A stretch of 64,000 nt of DNA from Zavarzinia compransoris (GTDB lineage: Bacteria > Pseudomonadota > Alphaproteobacteria > Zavarziniales > Zavarziniaceae), in assembly GCF_003173055.1 (NCBI RefSeq), contig NZ_QGLF01000001.1:813085-877084 (forward strand), read 5' to 3'. The translations under genes and the position numbers were made by a program. Each line of letters opens with the position of its first letter. Position 1 is the stretch's first letter. The notes beneath the pieces were generated by a model, which saw only the letters and a list, made by a program, of their open reading frames with translations, ran no database searches and was not told where the DNA came from. Positions 26,831 through 36,271 of this stretch are shown piece by piece.

Positions 26831-28177
26831 ATGGCTATCGATATTCTGATGCCCGCGCTCTCGCCCACCATGACCGAGGGCAAGCTGGCCAAATGGCTGG
26901 TGAAGGAAGGCGACACCGTCAAATCCGGCGACGTGATCGCCGAGATCGAGACCGACAAGGCGACCATGGAAGTGGAAGCCGTCGACGAGGGCGTGATCGA
27001 GAAGATCCTGGTCGCCGAAGGCACCGACAATGTGGCGGTGAACACGGTGATCGCCCAGATCACGGGCGAGGGGGCGGCCACCGGCCCGGCCCCGACCCCG
27101 GTCGCGGCGCCTGCGCCGGCCCCCGCCGTGGCCGAGGCCCCCAAGGTCTATGCCGCGCCGATCGCGGCGCCGGTCAGCGACCTGCCCGCCGGCCCGACCG
27201 TGACCATGACCGTCCGTGAAGCCCTGCGCGATGCCATGGCGGAAGAGATGCGCGCCGACCCGTCGGTCTTCGTGATGGGCGAGGAAGTGGCGCAATACCA
27301 GGGTGCCTATAAGGTGACCCAAGGCCTGCTCGACGAATTCGGCGCGGAACGAGTGATCGACACGCCGATCACCGAATACGGCTTTGCCGGTCTCGGCGTC
27401 GGCGCCGCCTTCACCGGGCTGAAGCCGGTGGTCGAATTCATGACCTTCAACTTCGCCATGCAGGCGATCGACCACATCATCAATTCGGCGGCGAAGACGC
27501 TTTATATGTCCGGCGGGCAGCAATCGTCGCCGATCGTGTTCCGCGGCCCGAACGGGGCGGCGTCGCGCGTCGGCGCGCAGCACAGCCAGTGCTATGCCTC
27601 GTGGTATGCCCATTGCCCGGGCCTGAAGGTGGTGTCGCCCTATTCGGCGGCGGATGCCAAGGGCTTGCTGAAGGCGGCGATCCGCGATCCGAACCCGATC
27701 GTCTTCCTCGAGAATGAAATCCTCTACGGCAAGAGCTTCGAAGTGCCGACGGCGGATTACGTCCTGCCCATCGGCAAGGCGCGCATCGCCCGGCCGGGCA
27801 AGGATGTGACCCTGGTCGCCTTCTCGATCAGCGTCATGCATGCGCTGGCCGCCGCCGAGATCCTGGCGGGCGAGGGGATCGAGGCGGAAGTGATCGACCT
27901 CCGCTCGCTCCGCCCGCTCGACATCGAGACGGTGGTGCGCTCGGTCCAGAAGACCAACCGCCTGGTGACGGTGGAAGAAGGCTGGGCCTTCGCCGGCATC
28001 GGCGCCGAAGTCGCGGTGCAGATCATGGAAAACGCCTTCGACTGGCTGGATGCCCCGGTCGCCCGGGTGGCCGGCAAGGACGTGCCCATGCCCTATGCCG
28101 CCAACCTGGAAAAACTGGCCCTGCCGGGTGCCGCCGATATCGTGGCGGCGGCCAAGGCCGTCCTGTACCGCGCCTGA
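26831..28177 (+). CDS. pdhB: pyruvate dehydrogenase E1 beta subunit with N-terminal lipoyl domain
   Basis: A 448-aa E1 beta subunit carrying an extra lipoyl domain at residues 1-77, with the lipoyl lysine in [17 protein letters not shown] Pro/Ala linker (about 80-115) follows, then the transketolase-like part ([60 protein letters not shown]). A lipoylated E1 beta is a known feature of alphaproteobacterial complexes. The lipoyl-coding DNA is almost identical to that of pdhC. Confidence 0.97.
   Translation: MAIDILMPALSPTMTEGKLAKWLVKEGDTVKSGDVIAEIETDKATMEVEAVDEGVIEKILVAEGTDNVAVNTVIAQITGEGAATGPAPTPVAAPAPAPAVAEAPKVYAAPIAAPVSDLPAGPTVTMTVREALRDAMAEEMRADPSVFVMGEEVAQYQGAYKVTQGLLDEFGAERVIDTPITEYGFAGLGVGAAFTGLKPVVEFMTFNFAMQAIDHIINSAAKTLYMSGGQQSSPIVFRGPNGAASRVGAQHSQCYASWYAHCPGLKVVSPYSAADAKGLLKAAIRDPNPIVFLENEILYGKSFEVPTADYVLPIGKARIARPGKDVTLVAFSISVMHALAAAEILAGEGIEAEVIDLRSLRPLDIETVVRSVQKTNRLVTVEEGWAFAGIGAEVAVQIMENAFDWLDAPVARVAGKDVPMPYAANLEKLALPGAADIVAAAKAVLYRA
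26855..26992 (+). repeat. lipoyl-domain DNA repeat, copy in pdhB
   Basis: 138 bp that match 28216-28353 in pdhC with only two mismatches seen by eye: a gtc/atc change in the codon after GACACC, and a third-position c/g in the GAAGC codon. The offset is 1361 bp. Sequence on both sides diverges quickly, which suggests gene conversion rather than a recent whole-domain duplication. Confidence 0.85.
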
Positions 28178-28191
28178 CGGGGAGAATGACC

Positions 28192-29469
28192 ATGGCCATC
28201 GAAATCCTGATGCCTGCGCTCTCGCCCACCATGACCGAGGGCAAGCTGGCCAAATGGCTGGTGAAGGAAGGCGACACCATCAAATCCGGCGACGTGATCG
28301 CCGAGATCGAGACCGACAAGGCGACCATGGAAGTGGAAGCGGTCGACGAGGGCACCCTGGCGAAGATCCTGGTCCCGGAAGGCACGGACAATGTGGCGGT
28401 GAACACAGTGATCGCCCTGGTGGCGGCTGAGGGCGAGGATGTCTCGGCCGCGCCGGCGCCGAAGGCGGCCCCCGCCGCAGCACCGGCGCCCGCCGCCGCC
28501 GCGCCCGCGCCGACTGTCACGGCCCCAGTCGCCGTGCCGGGCCCGGCCGCTGCGGGGGGCGCCCGCGTCTTCGCCAGCCCGCTGGCCAGGCGCATCGCCA
28601 AGAACAGCGGTGTCGACCTTGCCGCGGTGACGGGTTCCGGCCCGCACGGCCGGATCGTGAAGGCGGATGTCGAGGCTGCGGCCAAGGCGCCGAAGGCGGC
28701 ACCCGCCCCGGTCGCCGCCGCGCCGGCCCCGGCCCCGGTGGCCGCCCCGGCGCCCGCGCCGAAACCCGCCGTGTTCCCGTTCCCCGAGGGCTCCTTCACC
28801 TCGATCCCGAACGACGGCATGCGCAAGACGGTGGCGAAGCGCCTGACGGAGGCCAAGTCCACCATCCCGCATTTCTACCTGACCATCGATTGCGAATTGG
28901 ATGCGCTGCTTGAACTGCGCACCCAATTGAATGCCAAGTCGCCGGCCAAGATTTCGGTGAACGACTTCATCGTCCGCGCCTCGGCGCTGGCCTTGAAGAA
29001 AGTCCCGGCGGCCAATGCCACCTGGACCGACGAGGCGATCCTGCGCCACCGCCACGCCGATGTCGCGGTGGCGGTGGCGATCGACGGCGGGCTGATCACC
29101 CCGATCGTCTTCAACGCCGAGGGCAAGGGCCTGGCCGCCATCGCGGCCGAGACCAAGGACCTGGCGGAACGGGCCCGGGGCCGCAAGCTGAAACCCGCCG
29201 AATACCAGGGCGGCACCTTCTCGATCTCCAACCTCGGCATGTTCGGGATCAAGGAATTCGCCGCCGTGATCAACCCGCCCCATGGCGCGATCCTGGCCAT
29301 CGGCGCCGGCGAGAAGCGCCCGGTGGTGAAGGCCGGCGCGCTGGCGGTGGCGACCGTGATGACGGTGACCCTGTCCTGCGACCACCGGGTGGTCGACGGC
29401 GCGGTCGGGGCCGAATTCCTGGCCGCCTTCAAGGGTCTGATCGAAGACCCGATCACCATGATGCTGTAA
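28192..29469 (+). CDS. pdhC: dihydrolipoamide acetyltransferase (E2)
   Basis: Core of the pyruvate dehydrogenase complex, moving the acetyl group to CoA. The 425-aa product has one lipoyl domain (1-77), Ala/Pro linkers, a peripheral-subunit-binding domain ([20 protein letters not shown]) and a catalytic domain ending with the active-site histidine in [19 protein letters not shown]. The ATG at 28192 is spaced 7 nt from GGGGAGA. The in-frame ATG at 28186 is too close to that ribosome site. It lies 14 nt after pdhB. Confidence 0.97.
   Translation: MAIEILMPALSPTMTEGKLAKWLVKEGDTIKSGDVIAEIETDKATMEVEAVDEGTLAKILVPEGTDNVAVNTVIALVAAEGEDVSAAPAPKAAPAAAPAPAAAAPAPTVTAPVAVPGPAAAGGARVFASPLARRIAKNSGVDLAAVTGSGPHGRIVKADVEAAAKAPKAAPAPVAAAPAPAPVAAPAPAPKPAVFPFPEGSFTSIPNDGMRKTVAKRLTEAKSTIPHFYLTIDCELDALLELRTQLNAKSPAKISVNDFIVRASALALKKVPAANATWTDEAILRHRHADVAVAVAIDGGLITPIVFNAEGKGLAAIAAETKDLAERARGRKLKPAEYQGGTFSISNLGMFGIKEFAAVINPPHGAILAIGAGEKRPVVKAGALAVATVMTVTLSCDHRVVDGAVGAEFLAAFKGLIEDPITMML
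28216..28353 (+). repeat. lipoyl-domain DNA repeat, copy in pdhC
   Basis: Second copy of the 138-bp direct repeat described at 26855-26992, in the same orientation. Recombination between the copies would delete most of pdhB and fuse the lipoyl domains. Confidence 0.85.
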
Positions 29470-29479
29470 GGAGACGACC

Positions 29480-30877
29480 ATGGCCGAGACTTTCGACGTC
29501 ATCGTCGTGGGCGGCGGGCCGGGCGGCTATGTCGCCGCCATCCGCGCCGCGCAACTGGGCTTCAAGACTGCCGTGGTCGAGAAGAAGCACCTGGGCGGGA
29601 TCTGCCTCAACTGGGGCTGTATCCCGACCAAGGCGCTGCTCCGCTCCGCCGAGATCTATCACTATCTTCAGCACCCCGGCGATTACGGCCTCTCGGCCAC
29701 CGGGGTCTCTTTCGACATCAAGAAGATCGTCGAACGCTCGCGCGGGGTGTCCAAGCGCCTCAACGGCGGTGTCGGCTTCCTCTTGAAGAAGAACAAGGTC
29801 ACCGTGATCGACGGCGCGGCGAGGCTGACCGGGCCGACCACGCTGTCCGTGACCAAGGACGGCGCCAAGGTCGGCGATTACGCCGCGAAACACGTCATCC
29901 TGGCGACCGGGGCGCGGCCCCGCGCCCTGCCGGGGCTGGAGCCGGACGGCAAGCTGGTCTGGACCTATTTCGAAGCCATGGTGCCGGAGGCGACGCCGAA
30001 ATCCCTGCTGGTGGTCGGCTCGGGCGCCATCGGCATCGAATTCGCCAGCTTCTATCGCACCCTCGGCGTCGAGGTCACGGTGGTCGAAGTCATGCCGCAG
30101 ATCCTGCCCGTCGAGGACGAGGAAATCGCCGCCCACGTGCGGAAACGCCTCGAAAAGCAGGGCATGAAGATCCTGACCCAGGCCAAGGTGCTGGGCCTGA
30201 AGAAGGGCACGGACAGCGTCACCGCCACCATCGAGGATGCGAAGGGCGCGAAATCCGAACTCACCGTCGACCGGGTGATTTCGGCGGTCGGCGTCGTCGG
30301 CAATATCGAGGACCTGGGGCTGGAAGCCCTCGGCGTCGCGACCGAGCGCGGCTGCATCAGGATCGACGGCTACGGCCGCACCAATGTGCCCGGCCTCTAT
30401 GCCATCGGCGATGTCGCCGGCCCGCCCATGCTGGCCCATAAGGCGGAACACGAGGGCGTGATCTGCGTCGAGGCGATCAAGGGCCTGCACCCGCACCCGA
30501 TGAAGAAGGAGCAGATCCCCGGCTGCACCTATTGCAACCCGCAGGTCGCCTCGGTCGGCCTGACCGAGAAGAAGGCGAAAGAGGCCGGCTACGAGGTCAA
30601 GGTTGGCCGCTTCCCCTTCACGGCGAACGGCAAGGCGATCGCGCTCGGCGAGGACCAGGGCCTGGTGAAGACCATTTTCGATGCCAAGACCGGGCAATTG
30701 CTGGGCGCCCATCTGGTCGGCGCCGAGGTGACCGAACTGATCCAGGGCTTCGTCGTCGCCATGGGGCTGGAAACCACGGAAGAGGAGCTGATGCACACGG
30801 TATTCCCGCATCCCACCCTCTCTGAAATGATGCATGAAGCGGTGCTTGACGCTTACGGCCGGGCCATTCACATCTAG
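29480..30877 (+). CDS. lpd: dihydrolipoamide dehydrogenase (E3)
   Basis: Flavoenzyme that reoxidises dihydrolipoyl groups with NAD. The 465-aa product has the FAD motif VVGGGPGGYVAAIRAAQLG, the redox disulfide C42/C47 in GGICLNWGCIPTKALLR, the NAD motif VVGSGAIGIEFASFYRTLG, and the C-terminal catalytic HTVFPHPTLSEMMHEAV. The operon position shows it serves pyruvate dehydrogenase. Other 2-oxoacid dehydrogenases may share it or have their own. Confidence 0.97.
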   Translation: MAETFDVIVVGGGPGGYVAAIRAAQLGFKTAVVEKKHLGGICLNWGCIPTKALLRSAEIYHYLQHPGDYGLSATGVSFDIKKIVERSRGVSKRLNGGVGFLLKKNKVTVIDGAARLTGPTTLSVTKDGAKVGDYAAKHVILATGARPRALPGLEPDGKLVWTYFEAMVPEATPKSLLVVGSGAIGIEFASFYRTLGVEVTVVEVMPQILPVEDEEIAAHVRKRLEKQGMKILTQAKVLGLKKGTDSVTATIEDAKGAKSELTVDRVISAVGVVGNIEDLGLEALGVATERGCIRIDGYGRTNVPGLYAIGDVAGPPMLAHKAEHEGVICVEAIKGLHPHPMKKEQIPGCTYCNPQVASVGLTEKKAKEAGYEVKVGRFPFTANGKAIALGEDQGLVKTIFDAKTGQLLGAHLVGAEVTELIQGFVVAMGLETTEEELMHTVFPHPTLSEMMHEAVLDAYGRAIHI

Positions 30878-30880
30878 GGG

Positions 30881-31831
30881 ATGACGATGAACGATCTCTC
30901 CGGCATCAAGGACGTCTCCAATCAGGTGCAGGCCCGCATCGAGCGGAAGCCCAAGCCCGAATGGCTGCGCGTCAAGGCCCCGACCAGCCCCGAATATGCC
31001 GAGACGCGCAACCTGATGCGCCGTCTCAAGCTGAACACGGTGTGCGAGGAGGCGGCTTGCCCGAACATCGGGGAATGCTGGAAGAAGAAGCACGCGACGG
31101 TGATGATCCTGGGCGACACCTGCACCCGGGCCTGCGCCTTCTGCAACATCAAGACCGGGATGCCCGCGCATCCCGATCCCGACGAGCCGGAGCATGTGGC
31201 GATCGCCGTCGGCGAAATGGCGCTCGAACATGTGGTCATCACCTCCGTCGACCGGGACGACCTCGCGGACGGCGGCGCCAGCCAGTTCGTGAAGGTGATC
31301 GGCCGGCTGCGCGATACCGCCCCGACCACCACCATCGAAATCCTGACCCCCGATTTCCTGCGGAAGGACGGGGCGCTGGAGGCGGTGGTCCGGGCCCGGC
31401 CCGACGTCTACAATCACAATCTCGAAACCGTGCCGCGGCTTTACCCGACGATCCGGCCGGGGGCGCGCTATTTCCATTCGCTGCGCATTCTCAACCGGGT
31501 GAAGGAACTGGACCCCACGGTCTTCACCAAGTCCGGCATCATGGTCGGCCTCGGCGAGACGAAGTCGGAAGTCTATCAGGTGATGGACGATCTTCGTTCC
31601 GCGGACGTCGACTTCATCACCATCGGCCAGTATCTTCAACCGACGCCGAAGCACGCGCCGGTGGATCGATTTGTCACGCCCGAGGAATTCGCCGATTACG
31701 CCAGAATGGCGCGGGCGAAGGGATTCCTGATGGTTTCCGCCTCGCCGCTGACCCGGTCGTCCCACCACGCGGGCGAGGATTTCGTGAAGCTGAAGGCCGC
31801 GCGGGAGGCAAAGCTCGCCGCGCAGGCGTAA
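30881..31831 (+). CDS. lipA: lipoyl synthase
   Basis: Radical-SAM enzyme that inserts two sulfurs into protein-bound octanoate to make lipoyl groups for PdhB and PdhC. In the 316-aa product the auxiliary cluster cysteines are C55, C60 and C66 ([12 protein letters not shown]). The radical-SAM cluster is C81, C85 and C88 (CTRACAFC). The C-terminal SSHHAG carries the auxiliary-cluster serine. An ATG at 30887 is equally possible and is better spaced from AGGGG. The gene starts 3 nt after lpd. It needs two 4Fe-4S clusters, so it depends on the isc products. Confidence 0.97.
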   Translation: MTMNDLSGIKDVSNQVQARIERKPKPEWLRVKAPTSPEYAETRNLMRRLKLNTVCEEAACPNIGECWKKKHATVMILGDTCTRACAFCNIKTGMPAHPDPDEPEHVAIAVGEMALEHVVITSVDRDDLADGGASQFVKVIGRLRDTAPTTTIEILTPDFLRKDGALEAVVRARPDVYNHNLETVPRLYPTIRPGARYFHSLRILNRVKELDPTVFTKSGIMVGLGETKSEVYQVMDDLRSADVDFITIGQYLQPTPKHAPVDRFVTPEEFADYARMARAKGFLMVSASPLTRSSHHAGEDFVKLKAAREAKLAAQA

Positions 31832-31844
31832 TCCGGATGAGTTG

Positions 31845-32297
31845 ATGCCGCGCTATGCCGAAGTGAAGACGCTGCCCTATAGCGCGGCGCAATTGTTCCA
31901 ACTGGTCGCCGATATCGCCAAATACCCGGAATTCCTGCCCTGGTGCGTGGGGGCGCGCATCCGCGCCAAATCCGACGACCTGATCATCGCCGACCTGATG
32001 ATCGGCTATAAGGCGTTCCGCGAGCGCTTCACCTCCGCCGTCAGCCTGAACCCGCCGGACGAGATCGAGGTCTCCTTCACCGAAGGGCCGTTCTCCTACC
32101 TGAAGAACCATTGGCGCTTCCTGCCGACGGCGGACGGCAGCCCCGGCTGCGTGATCGATTTCCTGGTCGATTTCGAATTCAAGAACAAGGTCTACCAGCA
32201 GGTGATCGGCGGCGTGTTCGAAGACGCCGCGATCCGCATGATCGCCGCCTTCGAAACCCGCGCCCACGCGCTTTACGGGGCAGGGGCGGCGGCCTGA
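31845..32297 (+). CDS. COQ10/RatA-type START-domain protein
   Basis: A 150-aa polyketide-cyclase/START-fold protein: YAEVKTLPYSAAQLFQLVAD, YPEFLPWCVGARI, FTEGPFSYLKNHWRF and VDFEFKNKVYQQVIGGVF. This family includes yeast Coq10, a ubiquinone-binding chaperone, and E. coli RatA, reported as an inhibitor of ribosome association. In alphaproteobacteria the COQ10-like role is more likely. The ATG at 31845 was chosen; a TTG at 31842 is in frame. It follows lipA by 13 nt. The 3' end overlaps the convergent membrane-protein gene by 25 bp. Confidence 0.88.
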   Translation: MPRYAEVKTLPYSAAQLFQLVADIAKYPEFLPWCVGARIRAKSDDLIIADLMIGYKAFRERFTSAVSLNPPDEIEVSFTEGPFSYLKNHWRFLPTADGSPGCVIDFLVDFEFKNKVYQQVIGGVFEDAAIRMIAAFETRAHALYGAGAAA

Positions 32298-32716
32298 CGG
32301 CGGCGCCACGGCCCGTCGACGATGAGCCAGAAGATCATGCCGGCGCCAAAGCCGTAGGCCGCCGCACGGACAACGATCATGCCGGTCTCCATCCAGCCCG
32401 TGTTCGAGCCGCCGAACAGAAACAGCAGCAACCAGGGGGCCGCGGCGATCCCCGCACCGGCTATGCCACAGAGCGCCGGCCGGTTCGCCTTAATATGCCC
32501 GAAAGCAACCACGGCCGGAAAGCCGAGAAGCAAGGCCGGCGGATAGGCGAAAACGGCGACCAGTTGCACCGACCTCCAGAATTGGCCGGGTGTCATGTTT
32601 CGCGGTAAGGCTTCGTCCACGGCCATCATCAGGGCGGCCGCACCGGGCGCCACGGCAAAACCCAGCAGCACACGCCAAAGCGCTGGTGGCGGGTTATGAC
32701 TGTCCGGGGGCTTCAT
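32273..32716 (-). CDS. membrane protein of unknown function
   Basis: A 147-aa protein with about four membrane segments: VLLGFAVAPGAAALMMAV, VQLVAVFAYPPALLLGFPAV, CGIAGAGIAAAPWLLLFLF and AAAYGFGAGMIFWLIV. The N-terminus is proline-rich (MKPPDSHNPPP) and the C-terminus is basic. No family is recognised. It is transcribed convergently with the COQ10-like gene, and its upstream 168 nt are shared with the divergent desaturase gene. Confidence 0.7.
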   Translation of the reverse strand: MKPPDSHNPPPALWRVLLGFAVAPGAAALMMAVDEALPRNMTPGQFWRSVQLVAVFAYPPALLLGFPAVVAFGHIKANRPALCGIAGAGIAAAPWLLLFLFGGSNTGWMETGMIVVRAAAYGFGAGMIFWLIVDGPWRRRQAAAPAP

Positions 32717-32884
32717 CTTTTAATTGTACGCCCGCTCCTGTCGAGGGGGCGATAGCAATCCACCAGAAACACACCCCGCCGATCCGGTTCGAGGCTTGGC
32801 GAGAACTGTCAAAAATATGACGGGCGGCGTCAAGCCAAGGGCAGGGGGCTTTGCTAGTCTTCTCAACAATGAGGGGAAACGGCA

Positions 32885-33778
32885 ATGGAAGCGATCGCGC
32901 AAAGCCTGGAGCAATGGCTCGGCGGGCCGGTGGATTGGAAGCAGATCATTCTGATCGGCCTGACGCCGGTGTTTCTTGCCGCCTTTGCCGTCGAATGGTT
33001 CGTGATGGCGCGGCGCGGGCGGCTGAGGCAATTCTCGCCGAAGCAGATCTTCACCAACCTGAACCTGGGCGGGGCCTATCAGGTGTTCGAACTGATCGGG
33101 CATGCGCTGGTCTTCATGGCGGCGATGCATTGGGTTTACGACCACCGGATCGCCGATGTGCCGCTGAACCTGTGGACGGCGCCGCTGCTCTTCCTCCTGG
33201 TCGAGTTCTGCTATTACTGGTTCCATCGCACCTCCCACCGGGTGCGCTGGTTCTGGTGCGCCCATGTGGTCCATCACTCGGGCGAGGAGATGAACCTGAC
33301 CACGGCGATGCGCCAGAGCATGCTCTATTCCCTGACCGGCTATTGGCTGTTCTTCACGCCCCTGATGCTGATCGGCATCAGCCCGGAATGGACCCTGGCG
33401 CTTTACGCCCTGAACCTCGCTTACCAATATTTCGTCCACACCGAGGCTGTGGATAAACTGCCGGCCTGGGTGGAATATGTCTTCGTGACGCCCTCGCACC
33501 ACCGCGCCCACCATGGCCGCAATCCCCAATACATCGACAAGAATTACGGCGGCGTCCTGATCCTGTTCGATCGCCTGTTCGGCACCTTCGAACCGGAGGT
33601 GGAGAAGGTCGACTACGGCATCGTCCGCCAGGTGCGCAGCACCAATATCCTGACCCTGAACCTGCACGAATTCATCGACATGATGCGCGACGTGATGCGC
33701 CCCGGGCCCCTGTGGCTGCGCCTCAAGCACCTCTGGGCGCCGCCGGAGTGGGCGCGGCCGGATCATAAAAAACCTTAG
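32885..33778 (+). CDS. sterol desaturase / fatty acid hydroxylase family protein
   Basis: A 297-aa integral membrane di-iron protein. The histidine clusters HRTSH, HVVHH and HRAHH, with an extra H in YFVHTEA, match the ERG3/fatty-acid hydroxylase superfamily. Hydrophobic segments at about residues 22-40, 65-85, 97-115 and 140-180 anchor it. The substrate could be a lipid, carotenoid or hopanoid and cannot be settled from sequence. GAGGGG lies upstream of the ATG. The downstream DNA becomes strikingly AT-rich. Confidence 0.88.
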   Translation: MEAIAQSLEQWLGGPVDWKQIILIGLTPVFLAAFAVEWFVMARRGRLRQFSPKQIFTNLNLGGAYQVFELIGHALVFMAAMHWVYDHRIADVPLNLWTAPLLFLLVEFCYYWFHRTSHRVRWFWCAHVVHHSGEEMNLTTAMRQSMLYSLTGYWLFFTPLMLIGISPEWTLALYALNLAYQYFVHTEAVDKLPAWVEYVFVTPSHHRAHHGRNPQYIDKNYGGVLILFDRLFGTFEPEVEKVDYGIVRQVRSTNILTLNLHEFIDMMRDVMRPGPLWLRLKHLWAPPEWARPDHKKP

Positions 33779-33850
33779 AGATCAGATACAAGAGACTGGA
33801 AAATATAATAAAATTAATTTCGTCACCGCTGCCGAGCCATGGCCTAGCAG
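33779..33850. other. AT-rich left flank of the ATPase-HNH pair
   Basis: A stretch with much lower GC than the surroundings, including AAATATAATAAAATTAATTT around 33801-33820. A TATAAT at 33804-33809 could be a -10 box for the downstream ATPase, but no good -35 is present. Such a drop in GC at the edge of an accessory gene pair suggests an insertion junction. Confidence 0.5.
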
Positions 33851-33958
33851 GTCACCCCGCTGCGCTGCTGCCCGACGGGCATGATCCGCAGTGCTTCAGC
33901 GCGCCCCACTCGTGCTATGGTTGGGGCCGCAGCTTGCCCCTCGCATCGCGGAGACCCT

Positions 33959-35305
33959 ATGTACATCAGGAATCTGGAGGTCAGCGATCTCCGATCGATC
34001 ACGAAGGGCAGGCTGGAATTCGTCTATCCGGGGCGGGAACCCGGCCGCACCTTCGCCGATGTGGCGAACTGGCCGCCGCGCTTGCCCAATGTGAATTTAC
34101 TGCTCGGCATCAACGGCGCCGGGAAAAGCACGATGCTCGATGCCGTGGCCTTGGCCGCGCTGTCGCCGGTGATCGCCGATTCATCGGGTTTCCGCCCCTA
34201 TGCCCTGATCCGCCGCAACGCCAGGGGCCTTTCCCCCGAACGGGCGATGGCGAAGGTCGAGGTCGTGATCCACCCGCAGGACCGGGAGGACAAGGCCGGC
34301 AGCGCGGGCGAGGGGGGGAAAACCGTGGTGCAGTCGATCGCGGCCAGTGTCGAGCGGCGCGGCGATTTCGAGATGCTGCGCGCCGCCGAGGCGCAGGACC
34401 CGATCTGGGACGGCATGTTCCGCGACCATTCCCCCGCCTTTCTCATGGTCGGCTATGGCGCGACCCGGCGGGTGGAACCTTCCGCCTCGAGCGATCCCGG
34501 GCTGCGCGCCAAATCGCGCCAATTGCGTTACGAGCGCGTGGCGTCGCTGTTCGAAGACCATTTCACCTTGAGGCCCTTGGCGAGCTGGCTGCCGGAATGG
34601 CAGGGCCGCAACCCGGGCCGATATAAGCAGGTGGTCGGCCTTATCAGCCGGCTGTCGCGCGGGCAGGTGGTCTTTACCGGCCAATTGGAGCAGGGGGAAT
34701 ATCTGTTCCAGGTCGGGCGCCGCAATCTGGTGCCCTATAGCGCGCTTTCCGATGCCTATAAGGCCTATATCGGCTGGATCGGCGATCTGCTCTATCACGT
34801 CTGCATGGGCTGCCCATCGGGCCAGAAACTGGTCGACAACAAGGGGGTCGTCCTGGTCGACGAGATCGACCTGCATATTCACCCCGAATGGCAGCGGACC
34901 ATGATCCCGACTCTGGCCGAGACGTTGCCCAACCTCCAGTTCATCATGACGTCCCACAGCCCGCTGGTGGTCGGAACGCTGGAGCGGGTGAATGTCATTC
35001 ATGTCGAGACCGGACGGCGGGGCAATATCGTCATCAAGCGGCCGGACGAGGAAATTTATGGCCTGACGGCTGATCAGATTCTCCGGTCCGAAATTTTCGG
35101 CCTGGATTCGACGCGGGATCCGAAGTTCAAGGCCCATCTGGACGAATTGACGCGCCGGGCCGTCACGGGCGACAGGGAGGCCGCCATGAAATTCATGCGC
35201 CAGGCCGCCAAGGGCAGCGGCGCGGCGGAAACCCTTTCGGGGAAAAGCGCCGAGATGCCGGACTGGCTGGCCTCCATGACACCGTTCGGCTCGTCGCGGG
35301 GTTGA
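33959..35305 (+). CDS. AAA ATPase, PtuA-like (Septu-type defence candidate)
   Basis: A 448-aa ABC/SMC-type AAA ATPase. Walker A is GINGAGKST (residues 50-58), with MYIRNLEVSDLRSITKGRLE as the usual N-terminal strand. A divergent signature region reads ALSDAYKAYIGWIGDLL. Walker B is VLVDEIDLHIHPEWQ (near 297) and the H-loop is TSHSPLVV (near 330). No long coiled coil is obvious. The C-terminus is a helical tail. The DEIDLHIHPEWQ form is shared by COG3950-like ATPases and PtuA-type proteins of Septu and retron effectors. The ATG at 33959 follows GGAGA. It is paired 9 nt later with an HNH nuclease gene. A phage-defence role is inference. Confidence 0.85.
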   Translation: MYIRNLEVSDLRSITKGRLEFVYPGREPGRTFADVANWPPRLPNVNLLLGINGAGKSTMLDAVALAALSPVIADSSGFRPYALIRRNARGLSPERAMAKVEVVIHPQDREDKAGSAGEGGKTVVQSIAASVERRGDFEMLRAAEAQDPIWDGMFRDHSPAFLMVGYGATRRVEPSASSDPGLRAKSRQLRYERVASLFEDHFTLRPLASWLPEWQGRNPGRYKQVVGLISRLSRGQVVFTGQLEQGEYLFQVGRRNLVPYSALSDAYKAYIGWIGDLLYHVCMGCPSGQKLVDNKGVVLVDEIDLHIHPEWQRTMIPTLAETLPNLQFIMTSHSPLVVGTLERVNVIHVETGRRGNIVIKRPDEEIYGLTADQILRSEIFGLDSTRDPKFKAHLDELTRRAVTGDREAAMKFMRQAAKGSGAAETLSGKSAEMPDWLASMTPFGSSRG

Positions 35306-35314
35306 GGGCCAGCA

Positions 35315-36232
35315 ATGATCCGCTATCCGTATGCGACATTGGCCGTGATCGAGGCCTTGGTCGACAGTGAAGTCCCGCACTGGCGGGCGGCCGCCCGGGC
35401 CCGCACGGAGGCGATCAAGCAGGTCGGCCGCTATGTCGAGGGCGGGCCATCGTGGAGCGATGTGAAGCCGGTCTTCATGCGGCTTCAATCCAACAAATGC
35501 ATCTTCTGCGAATTGCCGCTGGGCGGGGAAAACTCTGGCAAGGCGACACAGGATATCGAGCATTTCCGGCCGAAGAATGCCGTCAAGGCCTGGCCGGCGC
35601 CGGCGAAGGCCGGAGAGGAAAGGCCAACCTTCCCGTTCGCGACCGGCGGCACCGGCGATGGCTATTACTGGCTGGCCTACGAGCTGTCGAATTACGCCGC
35701 CGCCTGCAAGGGGTGCAACACGGCGCGCAAAGCCAATTATTTCCCGATTGCCGGCACGGCCCGCGGCCCGGCGGAGGCGGATGTATCAACGCTCAACGCC
35801 GGCGAACAGCCGTTCCTGATCTTTCCGCTCGGGACGGTGGATCAGGATCCGGAGAGCCTGATCACCTTCGAAGGCATCGTCGCCATACCCGTGACCGCGG
35901 ACGGGCAAGACCATCGCCGCGCCGGGGTGAACATCGAATTCTTCGGCCTCAACGAGCGGGAAGAGCTTTGGGAGGATCGGTTCCGTGTGATCACGAGCGT
36001 GTTCCAGTCGGTCGAGTTGATGCGCACCAGCACGAACCCGTCGATCGTCAAAATGGCGCAACGTACCATCGCCAACCATATCAGCGAGTCAGGCCCGCAC
36101 GCCAACTGCGCCAGATCCTATCTCGCCCTGTTGCAGCGCGACCGGGTGCGCGCCTGGGGCATCTATGAGGCGGCGGAGGCCTCGGTCGAGAACGCCAAAA
36201 ACAAGCGGGCCGCCTTGACCGGGCTGATATAG
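35315..36232 (+). CDS. HNH-type nuclease, PtuB-like (Septu-type defence candidate)
   Basis: A 305-aa protein with an HNH/TIGR02646-like zinc-bound nuclease core. It has C62/C65 (KCIFCELPL), the catalytic DIEHFRPK at 80-87 with H83, and C131/C134 followed by asparagine in CKGCN. PtuB and the retron-linked nucleases carry the same CxxC...EHFRPK...CxxCN layout. The C-terminal ~130 residues are helical (FGLNEREELWEDRFRVITSV) and may bind the ATPase. It is encoded immediately after the ATPase with no separate promoter visible, so the two proteins probably work as one complex. The trigger and target are unknown. Confidence 0.83.
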   Translation: MIRYPYATLAVIEALVDSEVPHWRAAARARTEAIKQVGRYVEGGPSWSDVKPVFMRLQSNKCIFCELPLGGENSGKATQDIEHFRPKNAVKAWPAPAKAGEERPTFPFATGGTGDGYYWLAYELSNYAAACKGCNTARKANYFPIAGTARGPAEADVSTLNAGEQPFLIFPLGTVDQDPESLITFEGIVAIPVTADGQDHRRAGVNIEFFGLNEREELWEDRFRVITSVFQSVELMRTSTNPSIVKMAQRTIANHISESGPHANCARSYLALLQRDRVRAWGIYEAAEASVENAKNKRAALTGLI

Positions 36233-36255
36233 GGTTAGCTCAGTTCTTTATTTTC

Positions 36256-36271
36256 CATAATATATATTATG
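36256..36271. promoter_or_regulatory. 16-bp perfect AT palindrome
   Basis: CATAATATATATTATG reads the same on both strands. It lies 24 nt after the HNH gene stop, inside the AT-rich right flank (36233-36290), and about 74 nt ahead of the DedA-like gene. It could be an operator, or a remnant of the insertion boundary. It is not followed by a T run in a way that would make a normal terminator. Confidence 0.5.

Noticed and set aside
29453-31768. A 771-codon minus-strand frame opposite lpd and lipA
   Set aside because: It is a shadow of two conserved genes on the other strand. No domain and no ribosome site were found.
31845-32297. Calling the START-domain gene a toxin (ratA)
   Set aside because: There is no antitoxin partner next to it, and the family in alphaproteobacteria is better linked to a COQ10-like ubiquinone role. 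The RatA label comes from one E. coli member.
33779-33958. A retron non-coding RNA or tRNA ahead of the ATPase gene
   Set aside because: There is no reverse transcriptase nearby, and no cloverleaf or long msr-like inverted repeat could be folded from the sequence.
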